41,459 nucleotides of DNA from Clostridia bacterium UC5.1-2E3 (lineage in GTDB: Bacteria > Bacillota > Clostridia > Lachnospirales > Lachnospiraceae). The notes under the pieces were generated by a model. That model was not told the origin of the DNA, did not search any database, and worked only from the letters and a program-made list of their open reading frames with translations. The stretch is taken from NCBI GenBank assembly GCA_001304875.1, contig BBZO01000031.1:1-41459 (forward strand). The letters run 5' to 3'. A program made the position numbers and the translations under genes. Position 1 is the first letter of the stretch; every line of letters begins with the position of its first letter. Shown in pieces: positions 25,505-34,311 of the stretch.

Positions 25505-25655
25505 TTTTAGAAGGAAGAAATGGTCTACATTTATCGACAAGGGAGGAGGGAAAAGTGGGATGCGAAAGGGAAACGGAGAACGCAATAGGGGCAGGAAGAT
25601 GCGTAGGAGGGAAATGCAAAAGGCGGGGGCAAGGGGCGGGGAGCGGGGAGACGGG
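25505..25655 (+). other. Polypurine tract in the 350-bp gap before the AT-rich island
   Basis: The gap 25428-25778 has no convincing gene. Most of it is strongly purine-biased on the plus strand (runs such as GGGAGGAGGGAAAAG, GGGAAACGGAGAACG, GGGGCGGGGAGCGGGGAGA). An open frame crosses it, but its composition is unlike protein-coding DNA and it would only extend the next gene, which has its own ribosome binding site. The tract marks the junction between GC-rich core and AT-rich DNA. Confidence 0.5.
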
Positions 25656-25778
25656 CGGCTTTTTACACCTGCTTTCATTACTTCTGGACAATTTTTCCCG
25701 GAGCAAGTGACTCGATGGACAGTCGTTTTACAATATGTTACTATAAAAATGAAAATTATTAGATTGAAAGGGATCACT

Positions 25779-26414
25779 ATGAAAAAATGGGATGCACCAT
25801 TACCTAAACATACTAAATTAGATTATTATGAGTGCTATGCAAAAATAATACTATCTCATCTTTTATCTATAAACTGTGAAAGTATACTTATAAGAGACAG
25901 GCCAGATTTACAATTTATTGATGACTCAAGAGGAATCGAAGTAACTCAAGCCATTGATCAAGATCAACAAATAGCAGAAAATCTTTATACGAATATACAT
26001 TCAGTTCGTAGTAAAGAAGGAGCCATACAAGAAATACACCACTGTGGTTGCAAATATGAAGATGGAATTTTAATAGGCAAGTTAGGCACAGACTCTTTTA
26101 AGTTCATTATGAAAGCGATAGAAACAAAATTAGAAAAACTAAATAATGGCGGATATGCTCGCTTTTGCCACTACGAATTATTTGTTTTTTCTGATATTTA
26201 TGCGAATGACATGATGCTAAACGATGCTTTGCTATCCATGCGTACTCTATCAAATAAATATAAACTATCTTTTGAAAAAATTTTTGTATCAGTACCAGGT
26301 AGTCTGTATATCTTTGAATTGCCATCAAAGCAATTTCATGTTATTGACTACTCAAATAAATTACAATATGAAATGGCTTGTCAAGCCAGGGAACTAGTTG
26401 AAGCAGATATGTAA
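25779..26414 (+). CDS. Unknown AT-rich gene, possible PD-(D/E)XK nuclease-like protein
   Basis: 211 residues, intact. Start ATG 25779 after AAAGGGA (an ATG at 25749 lacks a site). Not a family I can name. The segment RDRPDLQFIDDSRGIEVTQA has the shape of a PD-(D/E)XK active site: Pro-Asp, a turn, then hydrophobic-Glu-Val in a strand, preceded by the helix KLDYYECYAKIILSHLL. Later parts (CHYELFVFSDIYANDM, FEKIFVSVPGSLYIFEL) look like alternating strands and helices. The DNA is far lower in GC than upstream genes (60 bases from 25801 contain 15 G or C, against 39 for 24961-25020), indicating recent acquisition. Nuclease activity is conjecture. Confidence 0.6.
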   Translation: MKKWDAPLPKHTKLDYYECYAKIILSHLLSINCESILIRDRPDLQFIDDSRGIEVTQAIDQDQQIAENLYTNIHSVRSKEGAIQEIHHCGCKYEDGILIGKLGTDSFKFIMKAIETKLEKLNNGGYARFCHYELFVFSDIYANDMMLNDALLSMRTLSNKYKLSFEKIFVSVPGSLYIFELPSKQFHVIDYSNKLQYEMACQARELVEADM

Positions 26415-26507
26415 CGAAAAATAATAGGGTTCGGGACAATTTGACACAAAAGAATATAATTCCTCATTTTCTTTTAATAAAAGAAATCGAGGTTTTATCT
26501 TATCTTA

Positions 26508-26529
26508 ATACTATTTTAAAATATAGTAT
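26508..26529 (+). promoter_or_regulatory. AT-rich inverted repeat upstream of the leader peptide
   Basis: ATACTAT (26508-26514) and ATAGTAT (26523-26529) are perfect inverted arms around TTTAAAAT. TATAGT and TATAAA -10-like boxes overlap the right arm, so this is a promoter with an operator-like palindrome for the leader peptide and HTH gene. Confidence 0.45.
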
Positions 26530-26556
26530 AAAACCAAAAAAGGAGGTTCCGATTTT

Positions 26557-26586
26557 ATGCTTAATCCTATCGATATAATTGCGTAG
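26557..26586 (+). CDS. Nine-residue leader peptide MLNPIDIIA
   Basis: A strong site GGAGG (26542-26546), ten-base spacer, ATG and nine codons to TAG (26584-26586). The stop codon is the first base of a long hairpin that precedes the HTH gene at 26669. The arrangement is that of a translated leader controlling the downstream gene. No runs of one amino acid point to a particular amino-acid signal. Confidence 0.5.
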   Translation: MLNPIDIIA

Positions 26587-26639
26587 GCAAGGCCATCGCA
26601 ACGTTCAAAACTGAATACGTGTTGCGAATGCGCTTTGCC
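26586..26639 (+). promoter_or_regulatory. Hairpin between leader peptide and HTH gene
   Basis: GGCAAGGC (26586-26593) pairs with GCTTTGCC (26632-26639, one G-T). CGCAAC (26597-26602) pairs with GTTGCG (26621-26626). A short apical TTCA/TGAA helix closes the loop. No T run follows, so it is not a simple terminator. It lies 17 bases before the ribosome binding site of the next gene. Confidence 0.55.
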
Positions 26640-26668
26640 GTTCCTAAAAAACAATTAAGGAGCGCAAA

Positions 26669-26950
26669 ATGAGCTACAAGAAAGCAACACAAGTTCTGCC
26701 TCAAGAATTATTACTAAAGGTTCAGGAATATATTGACGGAGAATTTATATACATCCCCAGAATTTCCGATAACAAAAAAAGCTGGGGAGCAGCCACTTCC
26801 ATTCGTCAAGAATTGCACAGCAGAAATGAGTGTATTTATGCAGAATACTGTGCTGGGCAACGTATGGAATCTTTGGCTGATAAATATTTTCTGTCCTTGA
26901 AAAGTATTCAGCGAATTGTCAGGCAGTTAAAAAAAGAACACAATGAATAA
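26669..26950 (+). CDS. Small HTH protein of the Mor-like / CD3324 type
   Basis: 93 residues. It begins MSYKKATQVLPQELLLKVQEYIDGEFIYIPRISDNKKSWG, a pattern common to CD3324-like proteins of Clostridia. It ends with a helix-turn-helix close to the Mor activator and sigma region 4 type (NECIYAEYCAGQRMESLADKYFLSLKSIQRIVRQLKKE). Probably a DNA-binding regulator with an N-terminal oligomerisation or ligand part; target unknown. ATG 26669 follows AAGGAG. A leader peptide and hairpin precede it and a terminator follows, so it is transcribed alone. Confidence 0.75.
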   Translation: MSYKKATQVLPQELLLKVQEYIDGEFIYIPRISDNKKSWGAATSIRQELHSRNECIYAEYCAGQRMESLADKYFLSLKSIQRIVRQLKKEHNE

Positions 26951-26954
26951 CCGT

Positions 26955-26995
26955 GAGCTGGTGTAGTTGGCGAAACTATACCAGCTCATTTCTTA
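26955..26995 (+). terminator. Intrinsic terminator after the HTH gene
   Basis: GAGCTGGTGTAGTT (26955-26968) pairs with AACTATACCAGCTC (26974-26987, one mismatch), then ATTTCTT. Confidence 0.85.
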
Positions 26996-27021
26996 TGTTT
27001 ATTTACTAAAAGAGTATTAGG

Positions 27022-27050
27022 TTGGGTTCATTATTCTGCGATGATACAAT
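27022..27050 (+). promoter_or_regulatory. Promoter of the DUF1062 gene
   Basis: TTGGGT (27022-27027), a 17-bp spacer, TACAAT (27045-27050), 28 bp before the start codon. Confidence 0.55.
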
Positions 27051-27078
27051 TTACATGCAAAGAACGGAGGCAGCATTT

Positions 27079-27639
27079 ATGAAAAAAGTTGTGTGGGAAG
27101 TGCGTTATCTTTCGGTACTCCCCATTTTCCGATATTGCAAAAAATGTAGAGAAAAAAGAGAGTTTATTTGCTCCAGACAATTTCGCATCAATGCTCAAAG
27201 AAAATCTCTGGATATTTGGTTAATATACAAATGTTCATGTTGCAATACTACATGGAACGCAGCTCTTTATTCACGCATTTCTCCTCAATCATTGAGGCCC
27301 GAGGTGTTAGAGGCTTTTCATAAAAATGATGAAATCCTCGCCGAACATTTTGCAATGAGCTCCGATTTACTACAGAAAAATGGGGCAGAGATAGGATATC
27401 CTCTATATACAATCAATGGAGAAAATTTTTCATTAAATGAAACAGTAACACTTGAGATAAAAAGTAAATATTATTCTATGATAAAGGTATCCTCTATCTT
27501 AAGAAAAAAACTACATTTATCTCAAAAAGACTATTTAAAACTAATTAACGATGGAAAAGTTAAAAGTATTCCAGAAGCCGATCTGCACAAATGTAAACTC
27601 AAAAACGGAATAGTCCTGCTTTTTCAAGCAGATACTTAG
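27079..27639 (+). CDS. DUF1062 family protein
   Basis: 186 residues, intact, AT-rich DNA. N-terminal zinc-ribbon-like cysteines (FRYCKKCREKREFICS, then CSCCNTTWN) around the family hallmark FRINAQRKSLDIWLIYKC. The C-terminus (KVSSILRKKLHLSQKDYLKLINDGKV) resembles a small RNA-binding S4-like segment. Function unknown; family members are scattered in Firmicutes and often sit in variable regions. Start ATG 27079 after GGAGG, with a longer in-frame start at 27022 overlapping the promoter and rejected. Confidence 0.8.
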   Translation: MKKVVWEVRYLSVLPIFRYCKKCREKREFICSRQFRINAQRKSLDIWLIYKCSCCNTTWNAALYSRISPQSLRPEVLEAFHKNDEILAEHFAMSSDLLQKNGAEIGYPLYTINGENFSLNETVTLEIKSKYYSMIKVSSILRKKLHLSQKDYLKLINDGKVKSIPEADLHKCKLKNGIVLLFQADT

Positions 27640-27810
27640 GAAAATATTCCGAGGCGCAGGGTGTTTCCCATGGTGCCACTCGCTCCCAGACGAGCCCTAT
27701 TTCAGTCACTCCGTCCGCCCAACACCGAAACGGAGATTTACTTATCCCTAATAACACCTGTTTGAAGAGGATGGTATAATTATTTATTCGCCTATAAAAT
27801 CAAAATTTTA

Positions 27811-27832
27811 GGGCAAACTGTTCTGTTTGCCC
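27811..27832. terminator. Bidirectional hairpin terminator
   Basis: GGGCAAAC (27811-27818) and GTTTGCCC (27825-27832) form a perfect stem. A-rich sequence on the left gives a T-rich tail for the minus-strand gene at 27861-28085. The 27640-27810 stretch before it contains no recognisable gene. Confidence 0.75.
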
Positions 27833-27860
27833 TCTTGTTCCATGTATGATCAATTTAGTG

Positions 27861-28085
27861 TTATAAGCGTGGAAGATCATTTCTATAATCAAATACGACC
27901 AGGCCGCACTCTTTACAGATAAAGCCCGGGAAATCTGTGCCAGTGAGTGCTTTTCTTGCTAATATGGTATCCACTTCATCTTTAGGAGTCATCGATATCT
28001 TATGCCTTGTTTTATTGAAAGCAACGATCTTCACCGTCTGCAAAAATCCCGCCTTCATATCCATTCCACACCCAGGACATTTCAT
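27861..28085 (-). CDS. Small zinc-ribbon protein (DUF6487-like)
   Basis: About 74 residues with two Cys pairs: MKCPGCGMDMKAGFL at the N-terminus and FICKECGLVVFDYRN at the C-terminus. Between them is a segment that in this family forms beta strands. It likely binds one zinc and is of unknown function. The second ATG (28085) is 7 bases from GGAGG and is preferred over the adjacent ATG at 28088 and the longer frame to 28112. Confidence 0.65.
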   Translation of the reverse strand: MKCPGCGMDMKAGFLQTVKIVAFNKTRHKISMTPKDEVDTILARKALTGTDFPGFICKECGLVVFDYRNDLPRL

Positions 28086-28129
28086 CATCCATCCTCCATA
28101 AAAAACATTCAAACATCCAGTCCAAAGCC

Positions 28130-28396
28130 CGCGAAGCAGGCGAGGACGCAGGGGAGCTGTTAGCGACTTGAGGGGAGGCGCGGTGGGACTTGGGCGGGCG
28201 GGTGCAGGTGGGCCAGGGGTTCCGCCCGGCGCTCAACGCCGGGCGGAAAGGGAGCTCTGAGAGGAAAATTCTTCAGAATTTTACTCGAATGCTCCCGATC
28301 CCCAGGCACACCTGCACCCGCGCGTCCTAGTCCCACCCGGCGAACCTCCCGGAGCGGTCAGCTCCCCTGCGTCCTCGCCTGCCCCCGACTTACGCG
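28130..28396. repeat. 267-bp imperfect palindrome folding as a three-way junction
   Basis: Arms at 28137-28159 and 28359-28381 are perfectly complementary over 23 bp. Outside them CGCGAAG (28130-28136) pairs with CTTACGCG (28389-28396) across a small internal loop. Inside them further helices follow: GGTGGGACT with AGTCCCACC, and CGGGTGCAGGTG with CACCTGCACCCG. At the tip are two separate hairpins. One is a perfect 12-bp stem (28220-28231 with 28237-28248, loop CTCAA). The other is GGGAGC...GCTCCC (28250-28255 with 28291-28296) enclosing AAAATTC-TTCA-GAATTTT. Mismatches in the stem are scattered. It could be a structured RNA, a MITE-like element or a cruciform-forming repeat. No coding frame fits it. 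Confidence 0.8.
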
Positions 28397-28415
28397 ACTC
28401 CCCATTTACGCTGAT

Positions 28416-30250
28416 TTAATCCTTCTTGTTAATCATCGCCCGTTTCCTCAACGTCGGATCCAGTATCTTCTTGCGAATCCTCAGACTCTTCGGCGTAATC
28501 TCCAACAGCTCATCCGTATCGATAAACTCCAGACACTGCTCCAGACTCATCTCGCGGGGCGGGGTAAGTTTTAAAGCCTCGTCCGCGCTGGAAGAACGGG
28601 TATTGGTCAGTTTCTTGGTCTTGCAGACGTTGAGCTCGATGTCCTCGGCCTTTCCATTCTGCCCCACCACCATGCCGGAGTAGACCTTCTCGCCGGGGCC
28701 GATGAACAGGGTGCCTCTCTCCTGGGCGTTGAAAAGACCGTAGGTGATAGCTTCGCCGGCCTCGTAAGCAATCAGAGACCCCTGCTTTCTGTAGTACAGA
28801 TCCCCCTTGTAAGGCCGTAGCCATCGAAGATAGTGTTAAGGATTCCATTTCCCTTGGTATCGGTCATGAACTCGCCGCGGTAGCCAATGAGGCCGCGGGA
28901 GGGAATGGAGAACTCCAGGCGGGTGTAGCCGCCGTTGGCCGGGCTCATGCCCTGCAGCTCGCCCTTTCTGCTGGTCAGCTTCTGGATCACGGCGCCGGAA
29001 AATTCCTCCGGCACGTCCACGTAGGCCAGCTCCATGGGCTCTAATTTTCTGTTTCTCTCGTCGTAGTGGTAGAGAACCTCCGCTTTGCTCACCGCGAACT
29101 CAAAGCCCTCACGGCGCATGTTCTCGATCAGCACGGACAGATGAAGCTCACCGCGGCCGGACACCTTGAAGCAGTCCGGGGAGTCTGTCTCCTCCACCCG
29201 CAGGCTCACGTCGGTGTTAAGCTCCTTGAACAGCCGCTCGCGGATGTGGCGGGATGTGATGTATTTTCCCTCCTGTCCCGCCAGGGGGCTGTCGTTTACC
29301 ATGAAATGCATGGCGATGGTGGGCTCTGAAATCTTCTGGAACGGAATGGCCTCCGGGTTCTCCGGGGAGCACAGGGTATCTCCGATGTGGATGTCGCTGA
29401 TGCCGGAAATGGCCACGATGGAGCCGATGCCGGCCTCCGTCACCTCCACGCGGTTTAAGCCCTCGAACTCGTAGAGCTTTCCGATCTTTACCTTTCTGAA
29501 TTTATCCGGGTCGTGGTGGTTGACAATGACACACTCCTGGTTCACCTTCACGGAGCCGTTGTCCACCTTGCCCACGCCGATGCGCCCCACGTAATCGTTG
29601 TAATCGATGGTGCTTATCAGCATCTGGGTCGGGGCCTCCGGGTCTCCCTCGGGGGCCGGGATGTAGTCGATGATGGTCTCAAACAGCGGGCCCATATCCT
29701 TCTCCGGATCGTCCAGCTCCTTCTTCGCGAATCCCGCCTTGGCGGAGGCGAATACGAAGGGGCAGTCCAGCTGCTCCTCGGACGCGTCCAGGTCGATGAA
29801 GAGCTCTAAAATCTCGTCGATAACCTCCATGGGGCGGGCCTCCGGGCGGTCGATCTTGTTGATGCAGACGATGACTGGAAGCGCCATCTCCAGCGCCTTT
29901 CTGAGCACAAATTTGGTCTGGGGCATGGCTCCCTCGTAGGCGTCCACCACCAGGATCACGCCGTTGACCATCTTAAGCACGCGCTCCACCTCGCCGCCGA
30001 AATCGGCGTGGCCGGGGGTGTCGATAATATTTATCTTGGTGCCCTTGTAGTTGACGGCGGTGTTCTTGGAGAGGATGGTGATGCCCCTCTCTCGCTCGAT
30101 GTCGTTGGAGTCCATCACGCGCTCCACCACCTCCTGGTTCTCACGGAACACGCCGCTCTGGCGCAGAAGCTGGTCCACCAGCGTCGTCTTTCCGTGGTCT
30201 ACGTGGGCAATGATCGCGATGTTTCTGATATCTTCACGTTTTGTAATCAT
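28416..30250 (-). CDS. typA: Ribosome-binding GTPase TypA/BipA, one frameshift
   Basis: Translational GTPase that assists 50S assembly and stress adaptation. 611 residues after repair. G1 [10 protein letters not shown]2 in ERERGITI, G3 [15 protein letters not shown]4 NKIDRP, then domain II and the EF-G-like domains III and V. The BipA-specific C-terminal domain ([44 protein letters not shown]) completes it. The frame breaks near 28815, where GGCCTTACAAG should be GGCCCTTACAAG. Start ATG 30250 after AGGAAAGAGAG. It has its own promoter. Confidence 0.97.
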
Positions 30251-30282
30251 AGTTATCTCTCTTTCCTGTTAAAATCTTAATG

Positions 30283-30311
30283 ATTCTAGCACCATTGTCC
30301 CGCAAGTTCAA
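30283..30311 (-). promoter_or_regulatory. Promoter of typA
   Basis: Minus strand TTGAAC (30306-30311), a 17-bp spacer, TAGAAT (30283-30288). It lies just after the yigZ stop codon, so typA is not dependent on yigZ transcription. Confidence 0.6.
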
Positions 30312-30317
30312 GGATTT

Positions 30318-30967
30318 TTAGAACAAAATCACCTGTTTTTCCTTAATTCCATAGTAAACCGGGTCCTTTTCGCGGATGATGCAGCGGCCGCCGGTGCCCT
30401 CGATGAGCTTCGCCTTAAACGTTCCGGCAAGCTCCGACGGCGCCAGGCACTCCAGAACCACCTTGTCGGTGTACTGGGTATCCATAACTGTCAGCCCCAT
30501 CTCCCCGATGATATACTGGATCTTTCCCAGGCCGTTGTAGTCGGTCCCGACCTCCATGGGGACGCCGAGGCATTTCTCCAGGATACAGCTGTTTGCCAGG
30601 CCCTCCTGCGTGGCCTTTGAGTAGGCTCTGACCAGGCCGCCGGTGCCGAGAAGCGTCCCGCCGAAATAGCGGGTGACCACGGCGCAGACGTCGTGAATCT
30701 CCTCCCCTAAAAGCACGTCCAGCATGGGGCGGCCGGCGGTCTGTCCCGGCTCCCCGTCGTCGCTGCAGCGCTGGATCTCGTTTCGCTCTCCGATAACGTA
30801 AGCGGAACAGTTGTGGGACGCGTCCAGTTATTTTTCTTCATCTCGGCGATAAAGGAAAGCGCCTCCTCCTCGGTCTTTACCGGGCGGATGGTGGCGATGA
30901 ATCTGGACTTCTTTTCGACGATTTCCCCCTGGCCGCCCTCGTAGGCAATCTTATATTTCTCAAGCAT
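30318..30967 (-). CDS. YigZ/IMPACT family protein, frameshifted
   Basis: 216 residues after repair. N-terminal UPF0029 domain: EKKSRFIATIRPVKTEEEALSFIAEMKK, then ASHNCSAYVIG and SDDGEPGQTAGRPML, the family signature, followed by VVTRYFGGTLLGTGGLVRAYS. The smaller C-terminal DUF1949-like domain is LGVPMEVGTDYNGLGKIQYII. IMPACT proteins in other organisms influence translation control; the bacterial role is unclear. The frame breaks near 30825 in an A-rich run. It lies upstream of typA on the same strand. Confidence 0.9.
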
Positions 30968-31039
30968 TTCTGCCCTCTCCTCCCTGCTTGTTTATCAGTT
31001 TCAATCATAATACAAAAGAAACTTTAAGACAATGGGGTA

Positions 31040-31068
31040 TTTATTTGTAAGAAATATTTTGCTATAAT
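31040..31068 (+). promoter_or_regulatory. Extended -10 promoter of pbp1A
   Basis: TGCTATAAT (31060-31068) is an extended -10 with perfect TATAAT. The -35 (TTTATT, 31040-31045) is weak. Confidence 0.55.
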
Positions 31069-31089
31069 GGGAACTTAAAGGAGGCAGCT

Positions 31090-33840
31090 ATGAATTACGG
31101 ACGAAAACAGACAAAGCGCAAAATAAAAGCAGTCAACTCCAAATCACAGAAATATTTCAACAAGGTGGGCATCTCGTTTTTTAAGGCCTGCTTTGTGTTC
31201 ATTCTCTTTGCGATCGTGACCGGCGTCGGAGCCGGCATCGGCGCATACCGCGGTATCCTGGACAGCGCGCCGGAGCTGAATCCGGAGAGCGTGGCTCCCA
31301 GCGGATTCATCACCACCATCTACGACAGCAAGGGAAATCCCGTGGAGACCCTGGTTGCGCCGGCGCCAACCGCATCGAGGCCACCTACGACGAGCTCCCC
31401 CAGGATCTGATCGACGCCTTCGTGGCCATCGAGGACTCCCGTTTCTGGTCCCACAGCGGCATCGACTTACGGTCCATCACCCGCGCGGCTGTGGGCGTTC
31501 TCACCAACGACTACGCCGGCGGCGGAAGCACCATCACCCAGCAGCTGATCAAGAACACCATCTTCGACGGAGGCATGGAGACCAGCAAGGGCGCCAGGAT
31601 CGAGAGAAAGCTCCAGGAGCAGTATCTCGCGCTCCAGCTCACCAAGAGCATGGACCGCAAGATCATCATTACCAACTATTTAAACACCATCAACTTAGGC
31701 AGCAACACCCTGGGCGTCAAGGCGGCGGCGCAGCGCTATTTTAATAAGGATGTGTCAGAGCTCACGCTCTCCGAGTGCGCTGTCATCGCCGGCATCACCC
31801 AGAACCCGGGAAAATTAAACCCCATTACCGGCGCCGAGGAGAACGCCAAACGGCGCGAGGTCATTTTAGAGGAAATGTATAAGCAGGGCTACATCAGCAA
31901 AGATGAGCAGGAGGAGGCGCTGGCCGACGACGTGTACGCGCGGATCCAGAACGTGGACGTGATCACCAGGGAGAACAGTTCCCACTACTCTTATTTCACC
32001 GACGAGCTCATCTCCCAGGTGACGGACGCGCTGGTAAACGACTTAGGCTACACCAACACCCAGGCGCAGAACCTGCTGTTCAGCGGCGGACTGGAAATCC
32101 ACACCACCCAGGACCCGGACATCCAGGCCATCGTGGACGAGGAGATCAACAATCCGGAGAACTACGACGCGGCCCGCTACTCCGTGGAGTACCGGCTCTC
32201 CGTGACCCACGCCGACGGGGAGACGGAGCATTTCTCCGAGGAAGACTTAAAAAAATACCAGATCAATGTGCTGGGCAACAGCTCCTACAGCGGTCTGTTT
32301 AACAGCGAGGAGGAAGCGGCGGCAGCGGCCCAGGCCTACAAGGAATATCAGCTGGCCGAGGGCGACACTGTCATCGGCGAGAGCTTCACCACCACGGTGC
32401 AGCCACAGACCTCATTTGTCATCATGGACCAGGCCACCGGATACGTGAAGGCCATCAGCGGCGGACGCGGCGAGAAAAAGGCGATCTGACCTTAAACCGT
32501 GCCACCGATTCCGTACGCCAGCCCGGCTCCGTTTTTAAGGTGATCTCGTCCTTCGCCCCGGCACTGGACAGCTGCGGGGCTACCCTGGGAACCGTCTACT
32601 ACGACTCCCAGTACACGGTGAACGAGAAAACCATCCGCAACTGGTACTCCGCCGGCTATCTGGCTACCACAACATCCGCGAGGGCATCGTGTATTCCATG
32701 AACGTCATCGCATCCCGGTGCCTGATGGAGACTGTGACGCCCCAGCTGGGCATCGAGTACGCGGAAAATATGGGCATCAGCACCCTGGTTTCCAGCGATA
32801 TCACCCCGGCGGCGGCCCTGGGCGGCCTGACCTACGGCGTGACCAACTTAGAACTCACCAGCGCGTTTGCGGCCATCGCCAACGGCGGTATGTATACGGA
32901 GCCCGTGTTCTTCACGCGGATCCTGGATCACAACGGAAAGATTCTCATTGACAATACGCCGGAGACCAGGCGGGTGCTTAAAGACTCCACCGCCTTCCTG
33001 CTGACGGACTCCATGGCCGATTCCGTGGTATCCGGAAAAATATACGCCAGGGAGGGCGCCAGCGTGAGCCCCACCAGCATCGCGGCCAACCTGCCCAACA
33101 TGAGCACCGCTGGAAAGAGCGGCACCACCACGGCCAACAACGACATATGGTTCGTGGGCTACACCCCCTACTACACGGCGGGCATCTGGGGCGGCTGCGA
33201 CAACAACCAGAAGCTGACGAGCGTCAACGGAGGCACCTCCTTCCACAAGCGGATCTGGCGCTCCATCATGACCCGCGTCCACGAGGGACTGTCTGATCCT
33301 GGCTTCACGGTGCCCGACAGCGTGGAGACGGCCCAGATCTGCCGCAAATCCGGCAAACTGGCCATTCCCGACGTGTGCAGCGCCGACCCGCGGGGCGACG
33401 CCGTCTACACCGAGTATTTCGCCAAGGGAACGGTTCCCACGGAGATGTGCGACCACCACGTGCGGGCCACCATCTGCACCGTGTCCGGCGGCGCAGCCAC
33501 TGAGTTCTGCCCGGAGGAGACCAGAGTCTCCCAGACCTGCATGACAGTGCCCGACGACGGAATATCCACCGACGACAGCGTGTTCGCGCTGCCGGCCCCC
33601 TGCACGGTACACTCCAGCGCAGGGACCTCCACGATCATAAATCCGAACGGCACCTTCGGCACGACGCCCATGGGCCCCGGATACATCCCGCCCGCCGGAA
33701 ACGGAGCTGATTCCGGGACGTCCGGCCAGGGCTCCTACTACACACCAGGACAGCTAAGCCCGGGGAACAGCACAAACCAGTACAGCCCGACGCCTCTGTC
33801 ACCGGGCTCCACCGGCGGGCCGACGCCCTACACACCTTAA
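31090..33840 (+). CDS. Class A penicillin-binding protein (transglycosylase/transpeptidase), three frameshifts
   Basis: Polymerises and crosslinks peptidoglycan at the outer face of the membrane. 917 residues after repair. Order: basic N-terminus, one membrane helix (ACFVFILFAIVTGVGAGIGA), glycosyltransferase domain (AFVAIEDSRFWSHSGID with the catalytic Glu, GGSTITQQLIKN, KRREVILEEMYKQGYI), transpeptidase domain with QPGSVFKVIS (active Ser-x-x-Lys) and KSGTT, then a Ser/Pro/Gly-rich tail ending PTPYTP. Breaks near 31360, 32475 and 32665 are each repaired by one G (GTTGGCGCC, AAGGGCGAT, CTGGGCTAC). Start ATG 31090 after AAAGGAGG. The gene converges with spoVAE, only 3 bases apart. Confidence 0.94.
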
Positions 33841-33843
33841 AGA

Positions 33844-34199
33844 CTAATCTTTCATCTTAGGCTTGAACACCAGCGCCCCCAGGTATCCGAAGATCAGCGC
33901 TCCGGATATCCCGACGGCGCTGGCGGTAAAGCCTCCTTTAAAAATCCCGAGAAGTCCATCCTCCCCCACTGCTTTTGCTACGCCTTTCCAGAGGCTGTTT
34001 CCAAATCCCAGGAGCGGCACGGTAGCGCCCGACCCGGCCCATTTTGCAAACGGCTCGTATATCCCCAGCCATCCAAGGACAGCCCCGGCCACCACCAGAG
34101 TCACCATGATTCGCCCCGGCATCATTTTTGTGCGCTCCATGAGAATCTGCACCAGGCGCAGATGAGGCCGCCCACTAAAAATGCTCTGATCAATTCCAT
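33844..34199 (-). CDS. spoVAE: Stage V sporulation protein AE (SpoVAE), one frameshift
   Basis: Membrane component of the SpoVA channel that carries Ca-dipicolinate into the developing spore and out on germination. 118 residues after repair. MELIRAFLVGGLICAL, QILMERTKMMPGRIMVTLVVAGAVLG, then the conserved GAGATVPLxGFGN-type motif (here GSGATVPLLGFGNSL) and the C-terminal helix ALIFGYLGALVF. The frame breaks near 34155, where GCCTGGTGC would be GCCCTGGTGC. Start ATG 34199. It follows spoVAD by 112 bases on the same strand. Confidence 0.9.
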
Positions 34200-34311
34200 A
34201 TTTATCTCTCCTTCACTCTCACTGTAACACGCTGCAGGCTGCGCAGTCCCGCCTCCCGCAGCTTCTGCTTCGTTTCCCGCTCCCGCAGCTTCCGACGCCG
34301 ACTCCTCCCGG

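Noticed and set aside
25500..25778. N-terminal extension of the AT-rich unknown gene
   Set aside because: The frame is open by chance in polypurine DNA; the ATG at 25779 has its own AAAGGGA site and the protein-like composition begins there.
25740..28396. Integrative element with attachment sites
   Set aside because: No integrase, transposase, tRNA gene or flanking direct repeats could be found around the AT-rich DNA in this window.
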